Positions 12,338-23,620 of a stretch of DNA of 64,000 bases are shown in pieces (within the stretch, counting starts at the first letter, position 1; each line of letters begins with the position of its first letter). The DNA comes from Imbricaverruca yamaguchii (lineage: Eukaryota > Arthropoda > Thecostraca > Neoverrucidae). Under the pieces are notes generated by a model that made no database searches, was not told the DNA's origin, and saw only the letters and a program-made list of their open reading frames with translations. Location of the stretch: positions 1 through 64,000 of the forward strand of contig JAOTOL010001185.1 in the NCBI GenBank assembly GCA_034440575.1, in the 5' to 3' direction. The translations under genes and the position numbers were made by a program.

Positions 12338-12716
12338 GCCGGGGCTGTCACTAACGGCACTGCGACAGGGCACACCGAGGCCGTCGGAGGCAGTAACGGC
12401 ACTGCGACAAGGCACGAGGGGCCGTCGGAAGCAGTAACGGCACTGCGACAGGGCACGAGGTGCCGTCGGAGGCAGTAACGGCACTGCGACAAGGCACGAG
12501 GGGCCGTCGGAGGCAGTAACGGCACTGCGACAGGGCACGAGGTGCCGTCGGAGGCAGTAACGGCACTGCGACAGGGCACGAGGTGCCGTCGGAGGCAGTA
12601 ACGGCACTGCGACAAAGCACGAGGGGCCGTCGGAGGCAGTAACGGCACTGCGACAAAGCACGAGGGGCCGTCGGAGGCAGTAACGGCACTGCGACAGGAC
12701 GCACCGGGGCGGTCGG
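12338..12716. repeat. 41-bp minisatellite, about 9 copies
   Basis: The unit contains GTAACGGCACTGCGACA and GTGCCGTCGGAGGCA. Period 41 is confirmed by spacing (for example 12431 to 12472). Two variants alternate, GGGCACGAGGTGCC and AGGCACGAGGGGCC. The minus strand lacks stops, giving spurious frames of up to about 270 codons. Confidence 0.94.
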
Positions 12717-12726
12717 GGCATAAGGG

Positions 12727-13030
12727 TTGCTTCTTGTGAGGGAGGGCATGTTAGAAGAGTTGTCACTCGTAAGGGAGGGCAGGCTAGAAAGGTTGCTGCT
12801 TCTGAGGGAGGGCATGTTAGAAGAGTTGTCGCTCGTGAGGGAGGGCAAGTTAGAAGGGTTGCTGCTTGTGAGGGAGGGCATGTTAGAAGGGTTGTCACTT
12901 GTGAGGGAGGGCAGGCTAGAAAGGTTGCTGCTTCTGAGGGAGGGCAGGATAGAGGGATTGCCGCTCGTGAGGGGGGGAAGTTAGAAGGGTTGTCGCTCGT
13001 GAGGGAGGGGAAGTTACAAGGGTTGTTGGA
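12727..13030. repeat. 33-bp minisatellite, about 9 copies
   Basis: The unit contains GTGAGGGAGGGCATGTTAGA and GTTG(T/C)(C/T)(G/A)CT. Thirty-three bp equals 11 codons, so the plus strand shows an 11-residue motif such as LVREGMLEELS. It abuts the 41-bp array within about 10 bp. No start context or flanking coding sequence supports a gene. Confidence 0.92.
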
Positions 13031-13711
13031 TGCGATGGTGCAGGTTAACCTTGCATTCCGCGACATGAAACGTATGGCGGAATTTCAAATATGCTGGAAG
13101 ATTAGCTCACTAGTCGTTTGGCATCCTTAATTTTGAAGTTCTTCCTGAATATTTTTCGGCATGTATATCAATGGAAGAAAATGCCCAATCTCGATGGCTT
13201 ATGCCTAGACCAGGGTCATCTGGTAGAGATTATGCACCACCGTATTGCAACGAAATTATCACAAGCTGCTCATGAACAAAGTATTTCAGTCGTGAGTAAA
13301 GCTTGTGTCGTTTCATGTCCTGTAAGCGATCCAATTAAACACACTTATTGTCGTCATGCGCAATGCGCATACGACATAATTCAACTTGTATAGATCGCTA
13401 CTGTCTTGCAGCTATCTGAAGGATCACATTTAATGTCGCATGGCATTTGCGAAGCATAATGTTGCGCATCAGTTGACAAAATGTTTGCAGTTTTCAAGTG
13501 TTTGTTGTGGAACGTCATCCAATGGAAAGTCATCCAATGTGTATTGCATTGGCTGGAATATTAGCTCCAGCCCTGTGTACGGAAATGTTGATGTCGGGCA
13601 CGAGGATGGTTTGGACCGTGCTCTGCAGCGCTGGTATCCTGTGGTAGAGGTGATGTGACGCGACGACGGGGTGTGCGCGGTGTAGGCTCGTCTGGAGGAG
13701 AGGCCCGGTCG
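13031..13711. other. Unrecognised unique DNA
   Basis: No gene, RNA or mobile element recognised. Confidence 0.35.
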
Positions 13712-14048
13712 TGTCTGGGCAGCCGTGTCGTGTCTTGGACGGCCTGACACGACATCTGGGACGGCAATCCAGCCGTGTCGTGCATGGGCAGCCGTGTCGT
13801 GTCTGGGCAGCCGTGTCGTGTCTGGGCAGCCGCGTCGTGTATGGGCAGCCGTATCGTGTATGGGCAGCCGTGTCGTGTCTGGGCAGCCGTGTCGTGTCTG
13901 GGCAGCCGTGTCGTGTCTGGGCAGCCGTGTCGTGTCTGGGCAGCCGTGTCGTGTCTGGGCAGCCGTGTCGTGTCTGGGCAGCCGTGTCGTGTCTGGGCAG
14001 CCGTGTCGTGTCTGGGCAGCCGTGTCGTGTCTGGGCAGCCGTGTCAGA
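13712..14048. repeat. 19-bp minisatellite, about 17 copies
   Basis: The unit is CAGCCGTGTCGTGTCTGGG. The right two thirds is nearly perfect; the left third carries variants (CATGGGCA, TATGGGCA, an unrelated insert near 13740-13770). Neither strand of the unit has a stop, so several frames stay open. Confidence 0.95.
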
Positions 14049-14065
14049 CACGGTGCAGGAGTCCG

Positions 14066-14225
14066 TAGAACTGTGGTCCATACACCCGGGGGAAGCCCCT
14101 AGGACTGTGGTCCATACACCCGGGGGAAGCCCCTAGGACTGTGATCCACACACCAGGGGGAGTCCCTGGGACTGTGGTCCACACAGCCGGGGGAGCCCCT
14201 GGGACTGTGGTCCACACAGCCGCCC
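14066..14225. repeat. About 34-bp minisatellite, 4-5 copies
   Basis: The unit contains ACTGTGGTCCA(T/C)ACA followed by CCGGGGGA(A)GCCCCT. Unit length varies between 33 and 35 bp. Confidence 0.9.
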
Positions 14226-14866
14226 CGGCCGTCTCCGGAGCCTCTCGGAGGGCCGGCGGCGGACAACTTTTTGCCGCCGCCCTTTGATCGGACCCGGTGC
14301 GGCCACCACCTGTGCGACTGGCTTGTCCGCCTGTGAAGATTGGCTCGTGCCACCTGGAGGGGTGCGCCACAGCTGAAGACGATTTTTTCTGCAATCGCGC
14401 GCTGCGTCTGAAAGGTGTCGCTCGCGCCGCAGCTGCCCGCCCGTGGGAGCTGGCACGGGCTGCGGCGCATTGAGCGCGCTTGATTTACTGTGCCGTTCTG
14501 CCGGTCAGCGCGGGCGCGCAGGCGCGCCGCGCCACCGCCCATTGTGGCGGGAAGGCGGCGCGCCGCGCTACCGCCCATTGTGGCGGCAAGGCGGCGCGGC
14601 AGAGGCGGCGCGGGGGCGGCGGGCGTCGCACGACGGCAGATGTCCGCCGGCTGCCGACAGCTAACATTAGACATCCGGCCGGCCAGCGCGTGAGCGCGCA
14701 TATGGGACGCATTGACGTAGCCTTCACCTCCATGTCAGTGGGCCGCAGCGCGCACTAATGCCGGCCCGTCTGTCCGTCCGACACGAATTACGGCCCGCAT
14801 GGCCTGGCTTCCCGACATGACAGTGGTCTGCGTTAGACGTTAGAAAGAGAGACAGCGAGAGAGAAA
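14226..14866. other. CpG-rich stretch with a small duplication
   Basis: GC-rich throughout. GCCCATTGTGGCGG occurs twice, about 36 bp apart near 14535 and 14571. No domain recognised in the open frames of either strand. Confidence 0.4.
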
Positions 14867-14884
14867 GGGAGAGAGTGAAAGATA

Positions 14885-14964
<80 letters not shown>
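14867..14964. repeat. (GA)n microsatellite
   Basis: About 80 bp of pure GA from 14884, preceded by degenerate GAGA. Confidence 0.96.
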
Positions 14965-14966
<2 letters not shown>

Positions 14967-15805
14967 TGTACCATTCAGCGTAATAGAGAACATTTTTTAC
15001 AAGCAGACAATCAGTAAAAAGATAATATCTTAAACGTTGGTGAGCTGGTTCAATTGTGCTGCTTGTCTTATGCTATTTATAGCGACATACTATTTCTTGT
15101 CTCCAATTTCCGAACAACGTGACGTTTCTGATCAAAAGGACAGACTAGATTAGCTTCGATTGACAAAGAACAAATGGTCAACATGATCAAGTAGCCATCC
15201 TTACATTCATCTGGGTTTTCATATGAATCACCATTATAAAGTGTCGTTATTTGCCTCGTACGTACTTATAGATGCCTACATTGTAAGCAGAGGATCGAAC
15301 ACCATGGCATTACGACAGAAAAGTGTGGACCCGCCGCGACCGCTTTGTGCTGGAGCCTGGAGGCTGGAGAGATTATAGGCCAACTCAAACCGAGGAGAAG
15401 TCCTGGAGCTGATGGAACATATGCTACGATTCCATTTTAACGCTACCAAAAATGTTAAATTATCTCCACCTTACAAACAGGCTCTTTCAGTTGAAATGGC
15501 ATCCATTGTGGCTCCGGTATCCATATGAGGCTCCGTTTTTAGATGTCGTGCTCCTACCTGAATCACCCCTAACTGGTGGGGGACGGGAATTGATCCTTGA
15601 CTTTGAACATCATGAGCAAAAATAACAAAGAATGAATTGCTTACAGCACCCAAAGACCGCAGCACTTCCAAAATATGCGCACCTGAGACAAACTTGTTTG
15701 TTGGCTTCCCTTACATATTTGAACCGTAAATGATGCAACCAGAGCACAAATGGCGACCTTTTTTTTCAAACGTGGGTTATAATTCATCATAGCTATCATA
15801 AAGGG
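14965..15805. other. Unrecognised DNA around a short RT relic
   Basis: Apart from the RT relic at 15360-15440, no feature was recognised. Confidence 0.35.
15360..15440 (+). pseudogene. Short reverse-transcriptase relic
   Basis: The plus frame from 15360 reads EAGEIIGQLKPRRSPGADG and ends in a stop soon after. This resembles the start of the non-LTR RT domain (x-x-I-x-x-L-K-x-x-K-S-P-G-x-D-G-I). Only about 26 codons are visible and nothing recognisable follows. A chance match is possible, but the SPGADG motif is specific enough to record. Confidence 0.45.
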
Positions 15806-16339
15806 TCAACCACCTACTGCAGTTGAAGCTGGCTGGCGATATTGATATTGATCAGAGTGGTCGAGTGCTCGAAAAAAATGGCATTTAAAGACCACCGAAT
15901 TCGGCCAAGAGCTGTTGTCATCGAGTTTACTTCCGAAGTCAAGCTCGCTTGGTCTGACTTTTAGATTTCCGACTAGATGACGTCCCAAGCGCGGATGTAG
16001 GTGTATATTTTCAGGGTTTGTCCATAAACAAGCTGTTACTAGCCCGACCAACTTGTAGTAGCTGGACCTACTCTGTTTATTCATATAATATATTGGTCCA
16101 ATCTCAGGTTCAAAAGTTTGCAGATCGACGTAATTATTATGGTCTGACCCCGCAATTGGGGTGTCATGAAGATTGCTTCCCGCTAGTGCACGCGTGGAAC
16201 CACCTCTTGCTACTCGTAAAATTACGCTTACAATTAGGCTACATACGTTGCGTGGAAATAATCGATTTAAGAACGGTTTATCCCCTCCTACTTTGGACGT
16301 TCCTACATACTTGACATTCCTGCTATTCCTGTCTCGCAT
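15806..16339 (-). CDS. Hypothetical open frame, 177 codons
   Basis: This is one of the longest non-repetitive frames in the window. The first ATG in the frame is at 16339, and the frame stays open upstream to about 16486. The conceptual protein has mixed composition, with segments such as GPIYYMNKQSRSSYY and LGRHLVGNLKVRPSELD. It has no signal peptide, membrane segment or family motif that I recognise, and no low-complexity bias. There are no neighbouring exons, and GTAAGT-like strings upstream in the same strand are not evidence of splicing. A frame of this length can arise by chance in 64 kb, so its coding status is doubtful. Confidence 0.2.
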   Translation of the reverse strand: MRDRNSRNVKYVGTSKVGGDKPFLNRLFPRNVCSLIVSVILRVARGGSTRALAGSNLHDTPIAGSDHNNYVDLQTFEPEIGPIYYMNKQSRSSYYKLVGLVTACLWTNPENIHLHPRLGRHLVGNLKVRPSELDFGSKLDDNSSWPNSVVFKCHFFRALDHSDQYQYRQPASTAVGG

Positions 16340-17238
16340 GCGATACTCCCGCCAAAACGCGCACGAAAGTGCACCGTGGCATGCACATAAGCTCTTGTTT
16401 GTTGCCGCCGTGGTTACTGAAGGAGAGTTGTTGTGCTGATACGCACAATACAAATAGCTGTGGCCATTAGACACACAACTTACCAAAACATGATCCGCTC
16501 AGCACATTTCGAACGGGACTGTTCGCCCGGAAAATGCAGACATGCAGTACTTCCCCTTCTTTAAACACCCTCTATTCTCTAAGCCACACGGGCGCAAATT
16601 CCAGACGGGGAGACTGGCCCATTTATACTGTACCTGACAGACATTTGGGTGTTCCCCTGCCCTGTGAGGAGGGAAGCGGTGGTGTGCGGTCACAGAGAAC
16701 TCGCCAGCGACACCAGCATGTTCTCGTCCGCTTCCGCTTAGTACATTCCTTCAGCGAACCACTGCCTGTTCGCACAAAGAGACAACGACATGAGCAGTGC
16801 CCCTGCCAGGCGTTTGATTAGATCGATCGGAAGCCGACCGCCTGCCCATTCCGTCGGCTACTTCTGCCCCCTCGTCCGTCGGTCAAAAGTAGAAGCCAAT
16901 TAAGCTGGCAAGCAATGGACCCTTTGAACACACCCTGCCGCAGTGTGGCCGGCGAGACCGACAGTAATCGCGACCATGGTCAGCCTTGACACGGTGTCAC
17001 GGCCAGCTGAACAGGTCACCGGATCCCCTGTCAGTGGTCGTGATGTATGACAGGCCGGACCGGTGCGAGCTCACCCCCGTCTGCGCCGACCATTTAAAGC
17101 GGCGCTGCGCCCAGACACTGGCGCACAGTCAACACTTACCAGAACTGGACACTGCCGGGGTGCGAGGGGGCGCGGGGCGGGGGCGCAGAGGGCCACGGCG
17201 GGGCTCGCCATCAAAGGACAACACCGACGAGCCTAGAC
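16340..17238. other. Unrecognised unique DNA
   Basis: No gene recognised. The segment from 17090 is GC-rich and leads into the GGC repeat. Confidence 0.35.
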
Positions 17239-17398
17239 AGTGGGCGGCCACGGCGGTGGCGGCAGTGGCGGCGGCGGTGGCGACGGCGGTGACGGTGGCG
17301 GCAGCGGCGGCGGTGGCGGCGTTGGCGGCGGCGGTGGCGGCAGCGGCGGTGGCGGCGGCGGTGGCGGCGTTGGCGGCAGTGGTGGCGGTGGCGGCCTA
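17239..17398. repeat. (GGC)n / GGTGGC low-complexity repeat
   Basis: Imperfect GGC and GGT triplets for about 160 bp. Frames read poly-Gly, poly-Ala or poly-Arg, which reflects composition only. Confidence 0.92.
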
Positions 17399-18479
17399 GG
17401 GCCGTGGTCTGTTGTGGCCCCGCTCTCCCTCGTCCTCCTTCGTCACGGCTGGCTGATCGTCTCCTCCCGCGCGGGCCAGTCATTCCAGCACATCCCTGGC
17501 GCGGCTTCTTTGGTTGGGACTTCCCATCCTGAAAGTGCATGCCGATCGAAAATAAGCAAGAAAAACATGCTTTGCATCGAAAACAAATCTAATTATGGCA
17601 TTTAAGACTGAATTGTAGTAATTAGTTCATGTAATGTGATAGTTTCGCAGTCGTAATAGGCCTTCGAGCAGAATAAGTAAGGTGCCTTCTCAAATTGGTG
17701 CAATATTTTGATAATGTACATATATATGTTGCAAAAAGGGACTGCTATCAAATGGAAAATTGAAGGGATTTATGGGCCATACCATATGGATTTTGCTGAT
17801 GTTTTACATGGAAAGCATGTTGTGGAATTTTCGTGAGCTTTTTATGGGGAGATATAAATCTTGTTTTCTTGATTGCAAAATCTTGTTTTTATGTTCTAAG
17901 TAGTGCCGGATGGGGTGATAGTTATGATAAGTAAGTGTGCATTATACAGGCCTCTTTAAGCACGTATGGATGGAAGCTCACAAGTATTGGTAAATCACTC
18001 AACTCACCTGTGTTTTATGAGATCGAGTGAATAGGGCTAAATAGGTAAGGTGGATAGACATTGATGAGTGTGGTGAATGTTGGTGGATGCATTCCTTGCA
18101 ATTAGGGATGTTGTGCTGACCGTAGACGTATGAACGTCTCAAATGGTGGGTGGGATAGGTCAACAGCAAGGGCGTACCCAGGGATTTCGCAAAGTACCTT
18201 GATTAAGCACTTTTGGATAGAGAACCGAATAATTTGAATAGTGAACGAACAACTTTCACCGTTGAGTGGAGGTTGGCCAAGTACTTCAGAATTCACACTT
18301 CTCGCTGGACTTGTCAGTGTAAGCGTACCCGTCACAAATCCTTGTTCTCGATGGCCCGTCCTATTCCAACCTGACAGAAAGCGCAAATATTTTAAACACC
18401 ACGTTCGGCTTTAAATTGTCAGACCCTCGTGTCGACGCAATACCCGATGTGTTTGTGCGTCCCTCAGCCACCCCGGACT
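17399..18479. other. Unrecognised unique DNA
   Basis: No gene or repeat array recognised. Positions 18400-18479, just before the RT pseudogene, may be its decayed 5' part but show no clear motif. Confidence 0.35.
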
Positions 18480-19385
18480 ATTTCCTATCCCTGAGGAAAG
18501 ACTCAAGTTGCAGCTGGTGTCCAGCATCGGTGAGCACAATGCCTGTGGACCCGACGGACTGAGTGGCCGTATACTGCAGGATTGGCAGCAGGGGTGGCCA
18601 CTCATCTCGAAATCTTATGCATATTATGCGTTGCCTCGAGCGAATTTCCCCGAAGTTGAAAGGACGCCAACATCATTCCACTGCAGAAAAAAGCGGCACG
18701 AGTAACAGCAGCAACTACCGCGGGATATCTCTTCTCCTTCTCTGCGCCGAAATTCGAGAAAAGAGATAGTTTGCGACTACCTTTAGCACGATATTTACCA
18801 TCACTACCTCCCAGCCAGCACGGATTCCTACCTAAGCGCTCCTGTATATTCAACCGCAGTATATTCCTGAAGCACAGCTGAACCCGATCTTGGAATCTGC
18901 ACAACTGATTCTATGTACACAGATTATTCATCGGCATTTTCTGGTATAACTCACCAGTTTATACTCCACAAGCTCAAAATGCATCTCAACGTCACAGGAG
19001 GTGGGCAGTACTGGATTAAGCGCTACCTGACCAACTGCCGATACCGAGTTGTCCTTGGGTGGATGTGGTCCATTACTCTGTATTTGCTTCACCGCCTACT
19101 TCCCTGACCTCCTCCAGAACAACTGCATCATGTTCGCTGACACCATCAAATTGTATCATCTCATCTCATCTCTAGCCAACATCGAAGCCATTCAGGCTGG
19201 CCTTGAACGTCTCTTCTTTCGGCCACTTACATAACATCTAAAATTAAACCCCACAAATGTAACAATATCAATTTCCTTACAAAGATCACCCACCATAGCT
19301 GCATACACACTGAACGGCACGGCGTTAGAGCTCCAGACCAAAGCACGGAATCCGGGTGTTTTACTCGACACAAAACACACATTTA
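18480..19385 (+). pseudogene. Decayed non-LTR retrotransposon reverse transcriptase
   Basis: RT blocks appear in order across shifted frames: ACGPDGLSGRIL near 18540, SSNYRGISLL near 18710, a DYSSAF block (TDYSSAFSGITHQFILHKLK) near 18920, FADTIKLYHLI near 19130, then KLNPTNVTISIS and LNGTALELQTKARNPGVLLD near 19240-19370. These match the RT palm and thumb order of CR1/Jockey-like non-LTR elements. The catalytic box reads FAD-T where FADD is usual, so the second Asp is missing. Stops and frameshifts separate the blocks. Homology ends abruptly near 19385, where an unrelated dispersed repeat begins. The element is dead and truncated at both ends. Confidence 0.75.
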
Positions 19386-19600
19386 TTCCGAGGAAGCAGC
19401 AAGTACGAAGAGATCCAGGAAGGTTCAAGGTTTGAATAGAACACAAAGCCGTAGCGGCGAAAGCAGCGAAGACTCGAGGAAGAAGTCATCAAGAAGCAAG
19501 AGCTCCATACATCTTAGTCAAGCACTCACGAGGGAAACCTAACAGTGACGAGCCCACTGCCCTGAGCCATTGGGGCAGGGCCAGAAACTTGACGTTGACG
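19385..19600 (+). repeat. Dispersed repeat, copy 1 (direct copy at 26765)
   Basis: Shares ordered blocks with 26765-27050: GGAAG..AGTAC, AAGAGATCCAGGA, AGCAGCGAAGAC, AGAGCTCCA, and GACGA(G/C)CCCACTGCCCTG. Gaps separate the blocks. No coding motif seen. It may be the untranslated end of a retroelement. Confidence 0.65.
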
Positions 19601-20127
19601 TTATCATAGATTGTCTTTTAGAAGAACGTTATTGGATAAGGTGACAGTTTGTTTTAGAAACAACGAAGCATATCAGCAGCAAAACAAAGCAGGATACCCG
19701 TTATGTGCTTCAACATTTAACTCTGAGGTCCTACCCTAATATTAAATATTGCGTATCTCAATTAAGCATGTAAAATACATTTCCACAGAAATACATCGCA
19801 AGCTGCTGAGGATTCCTCAATCCTGGCGCAAGACTCCTCAACATGGCTGTCCGTGGTTCGCGGACTGGGAGACGTGCTACATTCTTACCCATGGGGAAAG
19901 GGCCAGATGACATCAGAATGTTGACTTCGTGTTGACACAGCTTGGCAGTGTCAATGTTGATACTGCCAGGCTGCCCGAGTGTCAGAGGTCTGTATCGTCC
20001 GAATCATGACAAGAAGCTGAAGGGCGTCCAAAAGAAAACCACGTTTCGGCGGTAGGTGCACAGAGACGGTCTCTGGAACATCAAAGAACGTAATTTTAGC
20101 ATAGGAGACCTAATCCCCTTGTGGTAG
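19601..20127. other. Unrecognised unique DNA
   Basis: No feature recognised. It ends at the homopolymer block. Confidence 0.35.
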
Positions 20128-20283
20128 GGGGGAAAAAAAAAAAAAAAACACCCCTCCCGGGGAAAAAACCCCCCCGAAAAATATTAAAAAAAAAAAAAAC
20201 CCAAAAAAATTAAAAAAAAAAAAAAAAAAAACCCCCAAAAAAAATTTTTTAAAATTTTTATCCCCCCCACCAACTAAAAACAA

Positions 20284-20314
<31 letters not shown>

Positions 20315-20562
20315 ACATATTCCCCCAATCCCCCCCCAAACCCCCCCACCCCTTCCCAACCTAACAATTTTAATTAAAAACCAAAAAAAAAAATAAAAAA
20401 AAAAACAAAAAAAAAAAAAAAATTATAAAAATAAAAAAAAAAAAAATTTTTTTTTTATAAAAAAAAAAAAAAAAAAACAAAAAATTTAATTATTAAATTA
20501 TAAAATAAAAAAAAACAACAACCAAAAAAAAAAAAAAAAAAAAAAAAAACAACCAATAAAAA

Positions 20563-20625
<63 letters not shown>

Positions 20626-20692
20626 ATTTTTTTTAAAAAAAAATTTAACCCAAAACAAAAAAAAAAATAAAAAAAAAAAAAAAAAAAACCAA

Positions 20693-20725
<33 letters not shown>

Positions 20726-20959
20726 CCCCCCCCCCAAAAAAAAAAAATTTTTTTTTTTAACCAAAAACCGAAAAACCCCTTGCTTTAACAAAAAAAGGGG
20801 GAGGGGCCCCCCCCCCCCTTCTTCTTTCTCCCCCCCCCCCCCCCCCCCCACCCCCCCCCCCTCCACATAAAAAAAAAAAAAAAAAACTGGGTTTTTTATT
20901 TTAAACTTTCATTAATTCCTCTTTTTTTTTTTCATCGTTATTTTTTTTTTTTGTTTTTT

Positions 20960-20995
<36 letters not shown>
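20128..20995. other. Homopolymer-rich block, probable assembly or sequencing artefact
   Basis: About 870 bp consist almost only of runs of A, C and T (with some G), for example runs of 20 or more A separated by one or two other bases. This is not a tandem repeat, because no unit recurs. The composition is unlike anything else in the window. The block begins at a GGGGGGAAAA junction and ends in the poly-T that truncates the minus-strand gene next door. Confidence 0.75.
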
Positions 20996-20996
<1 letters not shown>

Positions 20997-22335
20997 CCGG
21001 AACGACGAACTGTCTGATGTCATCCGGGTCATCGTCCTCGCGTCTCTTGGCTCGGCACATCCTGATCCGCTCCACGGCCGCCACCCTCGTCTCCTGTCGG
21101 CTGTCGGTCAGCATGGCGGCGAGGATGTTCTCAGTGTGTGCCCAGAACCCGTTGCGTTTCAGAACCTTTTGCACAATGTTGCGGTCATCTTCAGGCAACT
21201 TCCTCGACAGACGGATCAGTTCGAACAAGTTTTTAGCTCCATCACTGATGTGTGGGCGAACTCTATACATAAACCACCCAGGGACGTACTGGTTCAGTAT
21301 CATGAACACCACCCTCACTAGCTTCGGCGTTGGCGACTCCGTCGACACGTACAGGCGGAGGATCCTGTTCGCCAGAGTCACCCAGCGGGCCTGATGGATT
21401 GGACCAGGGTCTGCAGACAGCACACGCTGGAGGACTTGTCCTGGTCCTGCTTGGACTGCCATGCACATGTTGCACAGGTACTGCTGGTCTTTGTTCATCT
21501 CCTTCAGAACATCGGCTGGAATGGGAGGCACTTGACCCCTCACAGGCTTAAACTGAGCAAGGGGCAGTGCAGTCAAATCACCCTGAATGGCCTTACCAAT
21601 CGGCCCTTTGAAGGAGGACGGGCCACTCGCCTCGCCATCAGCGTCCTTGAACACGTGTCTGAGCGTCAGTTCGTTGGTGTGTATGCCGCAAATAGCTTCC
21701 TGGAGAGGACGACCAACACCCAATTCAATCCTCCTGTTAACACCGCTATTGCGGGCTGTATTCACCGATGTGCCGTCCGACCCTATCACCACTGGATGGG
21801 CATCATTTTCCTGAATGACAGCCAACATCTCTTTGGCTATGTCCGCAGCACCGGCGCTCTGTGGAGACACATGGTCGACGTACCGGTGGCCTGGTTCAGC
21901 AACGACTACTTCATGCAGTTCTTTGACCATCTTGTTCTTGTTACCCACTCTATTCAGCGTTATATCTTCCCTACCATCATAATAAAATCCCACCAGGCGA
22001 TCACGTCGGTTTTCCTTTGAGCTCTCATCCACTTCCTTCTTACCCCATTTGTCTCTCTGTCGCCGGATTTTATTGCGGTCAACCAGCTCAGCCTTGCTGT
22101 TGTGTGTGATTATCCCATAATCTACTAGAGCTGCGTTCAGCAAGCCGGCAGCGGAGCGGTCAGAGGTACCATACCGATCACACATTCGCGAGAAGTTGGG
22201 AAGCTGTCGGCGGTTTTGTCCTCCACTACCACAGACGTCGTCATCAGAGCTTAGCGAATCAGAATAGCTAGCACCAGCCTCCTCCACACCATCCATTTCA
22301 GAGTCCTCACTGCTCTCTTCCACGTCTGCGTCCAT
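20996..22335 (-). CDS. Transposase-like protein, partial and probably inactive
   Basis: This is the only long non-repetitive frame, about 447 codons from the ATG at 22335. It has an acidic N-terminus (EESSEDSEMDGVEEA), a basic stretch (KIRRQRDKWGKK), a central VVIGSDGTSVNTARNSG segment, CGIHTNELTLRHVF about 30 residues later, and a helical C-terminal half. It recalls intronless uncharacterised arthropod proteins that I associate with domesticated or decayed transposases. The GSDGT and C-x-x-H-x-N-E-L segments could be RNase H-fold catalytic regions, but that is inference. Another ATG lies in the same frame at 22470 (MARKKIAPRASD...), and the frames are split by a TGA at 22383-22381. A 23-bp imperfect duplication (CACGTTAGAGGGGT twice) lies beside this stop. 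The 3' end has no stop and runs into poly-A/T at 20996, so the end is lost or is a retrocopy tail. Confidence 0.6.
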
Positions 22336-22470
22336 GTCACTGAGCTGCTTCGCCTCTGAACTCTGCTGCACGCCCTTTTGTCACGTTAGAGGGGTTAGTT
22401 GCGACACGTTAGAGGGGTCCGCGCCAGCTGCGGAGTCCGACGCGCGTGGTGCTATCTTTTTACGTGCCAT

Positions 22471-23365
22471 GCTTCAATCAATGGAGACTTCGACGCCTGG
22501 CGGCGAAGAAATATTTTTGAAAACGATTCGTGCGCAGTATCTAGAACATATTATATATTTTTGCAATCGTGTTGTCTTGTCTCTACCGATGCACGCGCAC
22601 GTGTTTTGAGCCCGCGGAAGTTGATTTGCGAAAAAAAGTTGCATTCAATCCACCCTACTTGTGACATCCTACGAAGATCCAGCGCCGTTACTACCCGAAG
22701 CCCTATTAGGCTCGGACGCAATGGGCACCAAGATCATCGTGACTCGAGAGCACGATATTATAGCAGGAGACGAGCGGTAGCTCAAGCGTGAGTCCAGTCG
22801 ACTGGGCACACTAGTTTCAGCTCCGAGCGCATCCACTCACCTCTCAGGGGATGCGAGCCGACAATGTAAGAGCACGCCCACGAAAAGAATAGCTCCACTC
22901 ATGTTAGCAGTGCCTTTCTGCCTACTTCAGCTTCTGCATGGCCATGACTGTCGGGATCCTCCTACAGCGCAGGGGTGCCCTCACAACTACTGGAGTACAC
23001 ATCTCTTCTGTTGTGTCCATGCAACATCTGGGATGCTCCTGCAACTACTGATGTGCCCTCTCTCCTGCCCGCAAGGTCATGACCCGTGGAATTCCAGGTG
23101 ATTCGGGGGTGGGGCTTTGGACCTCTGGTTCGGTACTCTGTTAGTGCTAATTTGTCATTTGCCCTTTTCAATCCGAAAATATTTCATCGAAATATTGCCA
23201 TGGGATCCCTGACTTCGTGAGCGATCTCCGGCCATGTGCAGGGGTACCCTTCTCTGTACATGCAAAGGTTCCCCACAACGGCTGGCGTGCCCGTACAACT
23301 ACCAGAGGTAGTAGTGCACCTTCTATCCCCATCAGTGACCACTGGCTAGGCCACTAGATATATTC
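22471..23365. other. Unrecognised DNA upstream of the transposase-like gene
   Basis: No promoter, gene or array recognised. Degenerate short repeats rich in CTCCTGCAACTACTG lie around 22940-23060 and 23270-23310. Confidence 0.35.
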
Positions 23366-23620
23366 CAGTAGGTGGCGCTGGGCGAAGCCTGTAAGACGCG
23401 AGTGGCGCCAGAGGTGATGGTAGTGGGTGGCTGTGCTCTGTGACATTGCAGAGGAGCCGGATACTTGAGAAATGTGTTGTATTATCGCCATTAGTGGAGA
23501 ATGACATTGTGGTGGTGTAACCTATGCCACATATATGCTGCTGAAAATCCGCACTTTTACATCTAATCATGTTTACATCTAACTATTTGTTTGCAACCTA
23601 GCGTGCCAAATGCATCAAAT

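Noticed and set aside
12248..13066. A 272-codon minus-strand frame
   Set aside because: Spans two unrelated minisatellites (41 and 33 bp), so it cannot reflect a single protein history.
16986..17120. Possible conserved coding exon in the GC-rich region
   Set aside because: No motif and no splice-site support. The frame is open mainly because of GC content.
17211..17605. Glycine-rich protein frame
   Set aside because: GGC/GGT low-complexity repeat; three alternative frames give Gly, Ala or Arg runs.
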